From positions 434,001-498,000 of the forward strand of contig JAFCMP010000168.1 of NCBI GenBank assembly GCA_017506865.1: a DNA stretch of 64,000 bases. The letters run 5' to 3'. The DNA comes from Tribonema minus. Its lineage: Eukaryota; Sar; Xanthophyceae; Tribonematales; Tribonemataceae. The notes under the pieces are model-generated. The model did no database searches. It was not told the DNA's origin and was given only the letters and a program-made list of their open reading frames with translations. The position numbers and the translations under genes are program-made. Positions 1 through 11,000 of this stretch are shown here, piece after piece (within the stretch, counting starts at the first letter, position 1; each line of letters opens with the position of its first letter).

Positions 1-1299
1 GGTAACTTTGAGAAAGAGGCGAGCGATAATACTGCAGTACACAGCTGCTGGCACAGGCAGACGATTTTGGTTGGCGCGAAGATCCAATTTTCAAACTGAG
101 ACCAACTGCCACTTTTTGCGAACCTTTTTGCGATCTGCAGCAAGCAAGCTTCGTGTCTGGAATGTGTAATTGTAACAACAATATTGTTTGCGGCACGTTC
201 AGCTGCACACGCAGCGTCATGGTCAAAGCATTGCAGCCAAGCACTGCCACAAAGGCAGGCGCATATAACTTCAACTGTAGGGAGACACAACAACTTTGAA
301 GTTCTTCTCATGAAGAGTAAGTCCTCAACAGTTGTGCTAGCAGCGAGCGAGCCTATTGAAGGTGCTGCCCCACAGAGCAAGCAAATATGCATCAGGTGCA
401 GGAGTGGTCACACATGTTGTGGGTAGAGAAACGGGGCAGACGATGTCCTCACCACTATCCACAAAGCATCTTCATTGTTAAAAAAAGGTACAGTCACGCA
501 GCGCAAAGGCGTGTGCACCACGGAGCACACGAAATGGCAGAGCCGCAGCACCGCCTTGGCACCGTTAGCCGTGGCGGGCCCAGAACTGCATACACATATA
601 CACAGCGCCGCTTGCAACAACACGATGCCGGTGTGCAAGCTGCGACCACGTCTCCATAGCGCCTGAACCATGTGCACACAATGGCACCAAGACGCCATTG
701 TTGTTAAAGCCGGCGGGGCACTGAGGATGCTGCTGCCATTGATGTACGCAGCGCAGCGGCAGCGGCGCAGCTTGCAGCGCCGGAACGGTGGCAACGAGAC
801 GCGATTCCTTGCTGCCCGCTCGGTGATCGCGCCTGCTTTGAAGTGCTTCTCGCTGCCCCGCTCGGTGATCGCTGCTGCTTTCGTTCATCACAAAGCGGCG
901 CGTCCCGCATCCGCCGCAGCTTGCAGAGCTCAAGCGGGGGGCAGACGCGGCGGCACTGCGCGCCATGTACTGCGCCACGGCGCTGCACCGTCATCATCAG
1001 CCGTCGAAACGCCCGGCCGGGGTCCCACCCACCGTCATCAGTTGGTGTCATGTCCGACGGAGCGTTGCTGCACGCGGCACCAGCCATGCCTTGCTGTTGC
1101 CGTCAGCCGTCAAAATGCCCCGGTCCCGCACCGCCGGCTTTTGCCGGCATCGATCGCTGCCACCACGCACGACGGGAGCACTGCTGCGCGCACCCGCATC
1201 ATTGCGGCGGCCCAAAGGCGGCCCGCTGCCGTGCACGCCGGTCCACCGGTGACATCAATCGCTGCCTTGTCCGACGGAGCGTTGCTGAGCGCCGCTGCG
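1..1299. other. region without a recognisable gene
   Basis: I recognise no conserved protein here. Open frames are long on both strands, but they are low-complexity (Ala/Arg/His/Cys-rich) and overlap one another, as expected from GC-rich DNA without selection. Short direct repeats occur, for example a 'GCTCGGTGATCGC' unit at about 819-833 and 859-873, and a 'CCGACGGAGCGTTGCTG' unit at about 1047 and 1270. The right edge is the 3' flank of the PEX3 gene on the minus strand. Confidence 0.5.
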
Positions 1300-4200
1300 T
1301 CATTGCGGCTGGCCAAAGGCGGCGCGGCACAGGTCCTCCACGGACAGCAGCCCGCCCGTGAGCTCCACGTACTGGTTGCCCTCCGCGGGGTCCAGCAGCT
1401 CCGCGACGAGCGCCTGCGGCGGCGGCAGCAGCAGCAGCAGCGGCAGCAGCAGCAGCAGCGCACAGCAGAGGTGCAGCAACACGTGGTCAGTTCAGCGGCG
1501 CGTCGTGACGCTATCTGCAGATGTGACTCCAATGCGCAAGGCGTGAGTGTTGGTGCGCGGCGGCGCGTGAGTCGCAGCTCACAGGTGCATCGCAGGCGCC
1601 ATGATGATGCCGTCGAACGCTTGCCAGGTGTTTTGTCCCTGGCAGGGAGTATGGAACGTCGGCGGGGCTGCGGCCACGGTACCGCGAGCTGACAGCACCG
1701 CCACGTGTCCTCGCGCACGCGGCGGGGAAGCGCGACGGCACAGGCATGTGCCACCTGACACGCTGTTCTCTTCATCAGCATTCGCCACCAGCGGGGCCGG
1801 GCAGACGACAACACAAGCACGAGGCGCAAGCGCGTGCACCTTGCACGCCGTCACGACTGCCGCCAGCGGCGGCCGCGCCTCCTCCGCCGCGGCGGGCCGC
1901 CCTGCCGCCGCCGCCGCTGCCGCCGCCGCTGCTGCCATGGACGCTGGCGGCGTGAACACGCGCTCGCGCATGCGCCGGTAAAGCACGTCGAACGCGCAGT
2001 CCAGGCAGTCCTGGAGACGTGCGGGGGGCATCGAGGGGGGAGGGGGGCGAGTGAGGGGACGGCGCTTGTGTGAAGAGTGCGTGACGGTGCTTAAAGTGCG
2101 GCACAGGGGGGGTCAGTCAGGCCAGGGGGTGCGTGGGCGCCGCCTGGGCAAGCCACACGCTGCAGCGGCGCGGCAAATGGGTCGGGGCAGCGCAGCTGAG
2201 AGAAGGTGCACTTTCGCAAGGTCCGTCGCTGCAGGCGCGCACTTCAAAGGTGCACTTTGAAAGCTGCATGAGGCAGCAACATCAACACGTGCCACTCTCA
2301 AAGCCGTTCTCTGTCATGGCGCGCCCCGGCCGCGTCCGACCACCACTTAACAGTCAAGACGCCTGCAGCATGACATGGTATTCAAAGCGCCACTTGCGTA
2401 CTACTCTGAGGTTGGCAGCAGCGGTGTGATCCCGCATTAGATTGCGAACTACACCACAGCACAGCCAAGTTAAGCGCCTGCGCGCGCTGCGTGGTGGATG
2501 ACGTGCCTCTGCTGCCAACTTCAAGTCAGGGGACTCTCCGCAGCACCTCACGTCAGATGCACGCATCATTCCGAACTGTAGAGGCTGCGAGTTCACGAGC
2601 TGCGCATCTTGAAGTACCTTCATCGCCAAGCTGAAGTTGGGACTCTCCACCACGTCCCACGTCTCGTTCAGCATCATGCGCACCTGCCCCTGCGCGCGCG
2701 GCGACAGCGGCGGCGACGGCGGCTGCGCGGGAGGGCGCTGCAGCGGGTTCGCCGGTGACGCTCCGCTGCTGAGCGCTGCTGCGTCTGGTGGCGCCGCCGC
2801 TGCTGCCGCTGCTGACTCGGCTGCTGCCGCTGCTGCTGCTGCAGCAGGTAGCTCGTCTATTGGATTGATGATATATCTTAACAGAGGGTCCTGCACGGGA
2901 GGAAGGTATGTAATGTGGTCTATGAGCTGGGGTTCAGAGCGTATGCAGTGTTGGATGGCTTGCAAGGGCGCTGGCGTGGGTTATGGATGCATCAGTGACC
3001 AGCGGATCTTGATGCCGTCTTCTGCAGGGGTATGCCATCGACGAGCACTCAGCGTGGGAGCTGGAGCTTTGGATCACACTGCCATGTGAAGACCGCATGG
3101 GATTGCGCACTGCAGTAGGGGAACATAGTTTCAAAGGAGGACCACAAGTAGATTCTGCTGAGAGTGTTGCATGTAGCACTTCCGGAGGTGGAGTAAACAC
3201 GGCAGAAGAGGTACCTCAAAATGCAACACTGTCACGGTTCTTAGAGGTTCCACGGCGCCTGTTGAAGTTCAAATCTACTTCAAGCATGTGCAGAACAGGA
3301 CCCAAGCAGATTTCCAACGCCATCAGCAATTGGTGTGCTGCAAGGTATGTACCAACAGTTTTGTGCTCATGGTAACTTGTCTCATGCTGGAGTGTCTCAT
3401 GCTGGAGTAGAGTAATTCATATCACAGCAATTCAGGCTGAGCAGATCCTGCAATTTTCAGGGCCGCGCCTGAACACATGGTAGGGCGTGGCTGAGCAGTG
3501 AAAACAGGTTGCACGGTGCACTGACCCTCCTAGGCGAGCAGCAGGCCTGATATTGCAGCATTATCATGCTGCTGCTGCTGAGTGTCGCAGTTACATGCAG
3601 CAAAGTGATGTTGCATGCGCGGTGCGCCCGGATGTTGTCATGGCGCCGTGCGTCTCACGCTGCGGCATGGCACACCATGCCCTGCATACCGTAGTCTCAA
3701 CGCCCCTCATCATCAAGTCTTGTGGGCACCAATGCCACTCTCCAATGAGGCCAGCAGTTCCTCGACTCAAGGCTCAGATGCGGCTGCAGCGCCGTCGCTG
3801 TCGAAAACACCACCTTCCCCCCTCTCACCTGCGCCGCCTGAGCATCGCCAGCCGCCGCCGCCGCCCCCCCTACGCCCCCCTCAACCTCCGCGCGCACGCG
3901 CCTCAGCATCCCCGCCAGCTCCTCCCAGCCCACCGCCAGCTTGCTCTGGCAGTGCCAGTCCGCGCTGCACGTGCGCACCGCCGCCTCCACGTCCGCCGCC
4001 AGCGCCCTCAGCCCGTCTCCGAGCAGAAACTCGTACGTGCTAGACAGGAACGCGCGGCGCGCGTCCATGGGGAGCGACGCGCCGACACCCCGCTCGCCCC
4101 CCCCGCCTGCCCCCGCCCCCGCCCCCGTGCCAGGCTGCTGCTTCTGCCCGGCCTCCCGCTTGAGCAGCTCGCTGGCTTCCTCGTAGCTGTAGCGGCCCAG

Positions 4201-4704
4201 GATGTGCATCTGGAGGCGAAGCATGAGGTTGAGCGCGCTGAAGGCGTACATGGACAGCAGCAGCCGCGTGAAGCTGGTGACCTTGACCTCGTCCCACAGC
4301 TCCGCCTCCGCTGGATCCTCTTCGGAAGGGGGAGGGGCTGGGTCGCCGCCTTCGCCCTGAGCGGAGGCTGCTGCATCTCGGCTCTGTCGCAGCGCCTTGA
4401 GGGCTCGAACGGGCCGCGATATGTCTGCTGTGGCGTACAGCCGGCTGCGCAGCGTTGGCAGGAAGTTGAGGATCGCGGTTCTGCATTCGGCTCGCGCTCT
4501 CCCCAGGTACAGCCTGAAGCGCCTCTCTTTGGCTGATCGCTCAGCAAACTCTGCCTGTATGGCCTCCGCTTCTTTCAGAGCTGCCTGAACCTTGCAGTAA
4601 CAGGTCACCGCTGCCGCCGCCACGCAGGACAGCGCTATCGCTCGCCTGTGTCGATGTGCGAATCGAACTGCAGTCCTCAGGTGGTCTAGGCCCGTGGCGA
4701 GCAT
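1300..4704 (-). CDS. PEX3: PEX3, peroxisomal membrane biogenesis protein (peroxin-3)
   Basis: Peroxin-3 docks PEX19 at the peroxisome membrane and inserts membrane proteins. I build four exons: 4704-3829, 2890-2618, 2010-1840 and 1413-1300. All junctions are phase 0 with GT donors and AG acceptors, giving about 477 residues, slightly longer than usual because of Ala/Gly/Pro-rich inserts. An Ala/Val-rich membrane segment lies near residues 20-37 after a basic N-terminus. Family landmarks in order: 'LPTLRSRLY', 'LWDEVKVTSFTRLL', 'MLRLQMHILGRYSY', 'AFLSSTYEFLLGDGL', then in exon 2 'DPLLRYIINP' and 'LNETWDVVESPNFS', and in exon 3 'CLDCAFDVL'. These match the order in known PEX3 proteins. The start at 4704 is the first Met before the membrane segment. 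Exon 4 (37 residues, 'SVEDLCRAAF') is the least conserved part and its boundary is the least certain. Confidence 0.9.
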
Positions 4705-5035
4705 CTTGCTGGAGTTCTATCTCGAAGCCTTGAGGATGCAGTGCCTTGCGCCTACCTGCCAGCGCGCCTGCCGCAAGCGTGGTTCGAAGGTTAATTTCTC
4801 AAGTGAAGTTCAAGGACTTCAAGTAGGGTTGAGGCTGAATGAACTAGGGTTGAAATTTAGATGGCGCCATTGCGAGTGGTTTGAAATCAATGATCTGGAG
4901 CCGAGGCTGCCGTGACCAGCTGGAGGAGCTCAGGCGAGTTTGGGGAGGGATCCAAGGCGTTAGCCCTCTAGCAGCCCCTGGACACCTGCCACCAGGCACC
5001 TGGCTATTTGAACCAGATACTACACCCAAACGAAC
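4705..5035. promoter_or_regulatory. divergent intergenic region between PEX3 and phytochelatin synthase
   Basis: This 331-bp gap separates two genes read away from each other, so it should hold both promoters. I see no clear TATA box. It contains TTCAAG/CTTGAA words (about 4800-4860) of the type that recurs in introns throughout the window. No protein is supported here. Confidence 0.45.
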
Positions 5036-8000
5036 ATGATGTCGGTCGCGGTGCTGCGCCGGGGTCTGCTGGCCCAGCAACGGCTGCAGTTGCGTCGCTT
5101 TGCATCCCTTGCAGCGTCGTCGTGCAGCAGCACCGACTCCGACTGTGTTGGCGGCAGCTCCAGCAGCGGAGCGCAGATCTCACCTCCACTCCCAAGTGCA
5201 AATAGCTCGTTCTACCGGAGGCCATTGCCAGCCAGCTGCGTCGCTTTCAGCAGCTCGGAGGGGAAAGCGCTGTTCAGCGAAGCTCTCAAGGAGGGCTACA
5301 TGGAAGCTTACTTCAATCTGGCGGAGCAGGTGAGTGGAACCTCGATTGGCATCCTTTGAGCTTCATGCTTGCAGTGTTTGCAGTGTTTGCCATTTACTGC
5401 GTGTGGAGTGTCTGCCAACAACGCTGCGGCAGATGTGCAAATGACAGCATAGGCGGTGCGCGTGCCAAAACGCACCGCCACTCGAAGTGCGGTGTAATTC
5501 GCCTCCTGAACTTCAGGACCTGATGGCCTCGGGACACGAGCTTTGCTGCTTGATTTCCTGCATGCTATCGCATATATGCTCGCATGCATCTATTATGCTC
5601 TCAACTCACAGAAGTGAGGTATGCCACCACTGCGTGCGCTGTCGGCGCAGTTCAACACGCAGGACGAGCCTGCGTACTGCGGCCTGAGCACGCTGAGCAT
5701 GATCCTCAACGCGCTGGAGATAGACCCGGGGCGGACGTGGAAGGGGCCATGGCGATGGTGAGCGCGCTCTTTGCTGTCTTGACGCACGGTTCTCGTGGTC
5801 TCGGCGCTGTCTCCTTGCAGAGAAGTGGCGATGGCGAGCGCACTCCTTGTTGTCTTGACGTAGTCTACAGTTCTCGTGGTCTCGGCGCTGTATCCTGGCA
5901 GAGAAGTGGCCATGGCGAGCGCGCTCTTTGCTGTCTTGACGCACGGTTCTCGGCGTCTTGGCGCTGTCTCCTTGCGGAGAACAAGGTGCAGGCTCAATGA
6001 GTGTTCTGTAGACGCCCCTTGCAGCGCATGTGTTGGCTGCTAGTGGCGATGGTGAGCGCGCCTTTCTGTGCCGTGGCATTGTCTCCATGCAGAGCAGAGC
6101 CCGCACGCTCAATGCGCGACCTTGTGAAAGCCCCCCTGATACAGTGCAGCACATGTGTCTGCTGCTGGCGCCGTGTATGAGGTCGCGGCCAACGGCAGCT
6201 GTTGGTCTGCACTTCCTTCGCAATCGCTGCATATTTTGGCGTGCGTTTGCTGCTGCCCCATGAGGCGGGCGACGTGTGCGCGTCTTATCGGTATGCAGCA
6301 CAGCGCTCAGTCTTGCCCCCTCGTGCCCCCTGCGAGCAGGTACCACGAATCCATGCTGGACTGCTGCGTGTCGCTGGACGACATCAAGGAGCGCGGGGTG
6401 AGTAGTGCAGTCAACATAACATTTGCGCAAGGATGATAACCATTGCGCAATGACGATATGTACATACATGGCTGTAGCGCAAGCGGCCGCCACTTGACGC
6501 CCCCATGCTGGTGCGCTGTAGCACGCGCTGTCACTGCCAACGCATGGGCGTGATGTTCAGTGCGAGGCTGCATTCGATGGTTCGATTGCATTGCACTGTT
6601 GTTGTGCGCCGCCACGCGCTCTGTTGGAGCAGTATTTGAAGGCATTGCGCAGACAGCCGTTGATTTTCTCTGCTGCTCACCAACTCCGCCCTCGCCTCCC
6701 CCGCCCTCCTTCCGCGCCGCCGCCGCCGCCGCCGCTGCTGCCGCGCAGATCTCGTACCGCGAGCTGGCGGGGCTGGCGCGCTGCAACGGCGCGGCGTGCA
6801 CCGTGCGCGACGCGGCGGCCGTGTCGCTGGAGGACTTCCGGCGCGTCGTGCAGCACATCACGGGCGGCGGCCACGGGCGCGCGCACCTGGTCATCAACTA
6901 CGACCGGCGCGTGGTGCGTGCTCTATGGAATAGTGCGGGGTGAATGCTTAGGTGGGGAGGGGGGGGGGATCAGGGGGCTGGGGGGGGGGGGGGGGGGGGG
7001 CGGTGTCAGTGCTGCTTGCGCACCCGGTCATCGACTACGACCGGCGCGTGGTGAGTGAGTCCGGCAGCGCGATCGATGGCGCGTGGTGAATGCTCAGGGC
7101 GGGGGGGGGGAGGGGTGGATTTCAGCGCTCAGGGGGACAGTGATGGGTGTCAGCGCTCAGCAGCGTGTGTGGTGTGCAACAGCGCTCAACGCCATACGGC
7201 GCGTGGCAGTGCTCAAAGGGGAGGGGGAGGGGGGGGGGGGGGAGGGGGGTGCGCGCGTCAGCGCAGACTTTGTGACGCACGTTATGCGGCGCGCAGTAGC
7301 GCTTGGTCCGCAGCGTGGTGGTGCGTGTTGGCGCGCAACAGCAGGCGGTCCGCGGCGCGGTTTTCGCGGAACGTGTGAGCCTGTTCAGGTGGAGTGCATG
7401 CGCAGCGGCCGGGCTCGGGCGCACGTGCGCCGTTCGTTGTGAAGCGCCGCTGGCGAGATGTGGCGACATGTCAGCGGCGGCGGCGGCGGCGGCGCGGCGG
7501 TGACGGTGCATTGACGACCGTGGGCGGTGGCAGCAGAAAGATAGGGTCGGCGTCGAAGCGAGCGCCACTGCGCGCCGACGGCTTTGGTGCCGTTGCATGT
7601 TAGACGTGGTGCCGCACAGCCATCGGGCGTTTGCGCACCCGCCTGGCCAGGAGCCAAAGCTCGGGGGGAGTGCTGCTGCTGCTGCTGCTGCTGCTGCCAT
7701 CGGCTGTGTCGGGACGCCGCCGCTGTTCGCGCTGAAGAAGCCCATCGCTTGTTCGAGTTTTGTACTTCAAGAATCACGAACAAAAACAACGCTCTATTTA
7801 ACTTGATCCAGTTGTGTTCGGGGTGATCAACGCTACATGAAACCTCACGGCGTGTCCCCATGTGTTCTTGCCTCGCGCTCGACTCGCTGCAGCTGGGTCA
7901 GACGGGCAAGGGCCACTTCAGCCCCATCGGCAGCTACAACAGCCGACACGACATGGTGAGCCTCCGCGTCGCGCTGCCTGTACCACGGCGTACATGCGTC

Positions 8001-11000
8001 AGAGCTGCATGTTCACTTTGCCGATGACAGCACGCAGCTGCTCCACGCGCGCACACTGGCATTGTGATGGATGGGGGGACTGCGTCAGTGCTGAGCAGGT
8101 GATGGCGGCCGGCGCGCGCGTGCAGCTCGCGAATGATCACGTTCTTATGCACGTGATGCGGGCAGCACTAGTCGGAACGGCGATGCCCCCCGGCCGGCCG
8201 TTCAGCGCCCATGATGCGCTGCGGTCCTCTTGAGGTTCTGACGTGCAAGTTCAAGATGAACTTGTGATCATGCTGGCCTGTACAGTCGGCGAGGCAGCGC
8301 TCAACTGACCGGTGCGCGCATCGCTCCGCAGGTGCTGGTCGTGGACACGGCGCGCTTAAAGTATCCGCCGCAGTGATGCAACGCTCCGCTGTCGCGCGTC
8401 GCGGGCGGCGACCCTGCAATGTGCTTAGGGCTTTCATAACCTAACTGTCAGTGTTCGCCAGGCCCATGACCGCGCGCAGCCCCGCGCCGCCCGCCCCCGC
8501 CACCACCGCATCATACGTGTGGTCCACTGCGATGTGAACACGGAGCTTGAAGTTGATCGACCAGGGCACATCACTTTCTACAAACTTTGAAGTATACTTC
8601 TATTCATAACTGCGAAGTACATATATTTATAAACATATGTGAACATATGTGCGTCGATCCTCGCGCAGGTGCTCGTCATGGACACGGCGCACTTCAAGTG
8701 CCCGCCGCACTGGGTAATGTTGAAGTTGAAGTTGAAGTGTTGCGTGCCGCATCCAGTCAGTCGCCTGCACCACCGCGTGCAACGCTCAACCATTGCACAT
8801 CGTTCGGCCGTGCCCCCCCCCCCCCTGTAACCTACAGAGGCTCTCAAAGCTCAATGCACTGTCAACCCCCGCGCAGGTGCTGGTGATGGACACGGTGCGC
8901 TTCAAGTACCCGCCGCACTGGGTAATGTTGAAGTTGAAGTGTTGCGTTCCGCATATAAACTTTGGAGCACATTCATATTTATACATATATCTGAACATAT
9001 GTACGCCAATCCCCGCGCAGGTGCTTGTCATGGACACGGCGCGCTTCAAGTACCCGCCGCACTGGGTGCCGCTGGAGACGGCGTGGCGCGCCATGCGCCA
9101 GATAGAGGAGACCACGGGCAAGGTATGTATGGCAAACTCTAACCATTTTTCACTTTTTCCAATGTGAAAATTTGTAGAATGATCATTTGGCGCGCCACGC
9201 GCAAGATCGAGGAGACCATGGGCAGGGTATGTATGGTGCACTCGAACCAATTTTCTACTTTTTCTGTCGTGAAAACAGCGCCGCGTTCTTCTTCGTTGCT
9301 GCGTGAAATTCGGTGCTGTGACTACACTGGACGTTTTCTTTCTTCTTTACGTCGAGCAGTGCAGTGCGTGCGCAGCAGCGGGCAGCGGCGCGCACGCGCT
9401 GAACCGCGCGCCCGCAGGCGGCAGCACGGCGCAATGCTGGCGCTGCCGGATCGCTCTTGGCAGGTTTGCGTGCAGCGCGCTGCGTTGTGTCAGCGATGCT
9501 CACCGTACCACTTGTGTCGTTCCACTTCAAGTCTCACAGGGCCAGTGACTGAGAGTTGTTACAACCCTCCGCGTCCTGTTACCGAAGTCGTCTTGGAAAT
9601 TACGGATGTCGCGCGGGGTCGGCGCGGTTTTGCGGCCGCTGCCCTCCGCATGCAGCGCCCTATGCACTCTGTGTCAGGTCTGCAGGGGTCTGGTCTTAGC
9701 AAGCCAAAGCATGCATCGCCTCGGAACGACGTGCAGCTCTGCAGCAACGCCGTCCGCGCCCTGCATCCCCCCCCCCCCCCCCCCCCCCGCCCCCCGCCCC
9801 CCGCCACCCATCATCGCTCGACAGAGCGCTTCGCTCGCACTGCGCTCGCGCTGCGTGAGCCGCCGATGCTCTTGGCGTGTGTCAGCTGAGGGCCCGCCAC
9901 TCAATACATCTGCTGAGCATTGCCGCATCGCACTATTCTTCAAGTTGTTGATGTTCCTGAGCGTTGCCACGGCGCGCGGTGTGTGTGCAGGGCCGCGGCT
10001 TCATGGTCTTCTACCGGCAGGAGCGCAAGGGGCTGGTCTTCACGGTGTGCCGGCCCGCGCAGGAGCGGTGGCCGGCGGTGAGTGCGTGGGGGAATGAGTG
10101 AGTGAGTCATTGAGTGAGTCACAGTGTGCCGGCCCGCGCAAGAGCAGTGGCCCGCGGTGAGTGAGTGGGTGAATGAGCGAGTGAGTCATTGAGTGAGTCA
10201 TCAATCGAGTGAAAGAGCACGGTGTGCGGCCCGCGCAGTAGCGATGGCCCCTTGGTGTGTGAGCGGGTGAATGAGTGAGTGAGTGAGTCATTGAGTGAGT
10301 CATCAGGCGAGCGAGAGAGCACGGCGACCGGGTACGCCGAGGACTTTTGGCGAGTCACAGAGGGCAGAGGAGCAGCAGCAGCTGCAACGCCGTGGACATG
10401 ATTGCGCTGACGCACAACCAAGACTCACGCTGGGGGCATACTGCAGTTCATTGGTTGGTGGATGGTGGTTGCAGGCTGTATTCTACAAGAGTGTCCCCCC
10501 CGCCCCACCCTGGTGTCAGGAGCCCTCTATCAGGTTGCCATAATTAGGGCTAGGGTTAGCGTCCTGCATGTCTGTGTGCACCGCCCCACACCAATTCCGT
10601 CTCCTCAGAGGACGCGGTTCTTGGTTGTCACCGCCGGCCGCTTGCACAGCTGCAGCCTGTTGTCGCTCCTGTGGCTTGCCCAGCTGCTGCTGCGGCTGTT
10701 ATTGCTGACGCCGACAGTGCCCGTGCTCACGCCCCCCCTTCCCCCCCCGCCCCCTACTCCCCTCTTGCGTTCAGTTCGCAGAGTGGTGGCAAGAAACCGC
10801 CGCGGCCATGTCGGCGCTCGCCACGAGCGCACCGCCGCCGCCGCCGCCGCCAACGCCCGCCGCCGCTGCCGCCGCTGCCAAGCGCGCGCTGCCGCCGCCG
10901 CCGGGGTGGAGCCTCGCGGCGTTCGCGGCGCGCTTCGTGGCCGCGCTGCCGCCGCCCGCCGCGCAGCTCGTCGCTGCGCACCGCAGCGAAGAAGCGGCTG

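Noticed and set aside
670-1692. 340-codon plus-strand open frame
   Set aside because: It runs antisense to PEX3 exon 4 and is Arg/His/Ala-rich low complexity; PEX3 homology on the other strand explains the region.
3553-4536. 327-codon plus-strand open frame
   Set aside because: Antisense shadow of PEX3 exon 1, with no family resemblance.
10042-10345. CRISPR-like regularly spaced repeat
   Set aside because: Units are diverged exon-end copies with a GAGT microsatellite and no unique spacers, in a eukaryotic gene.
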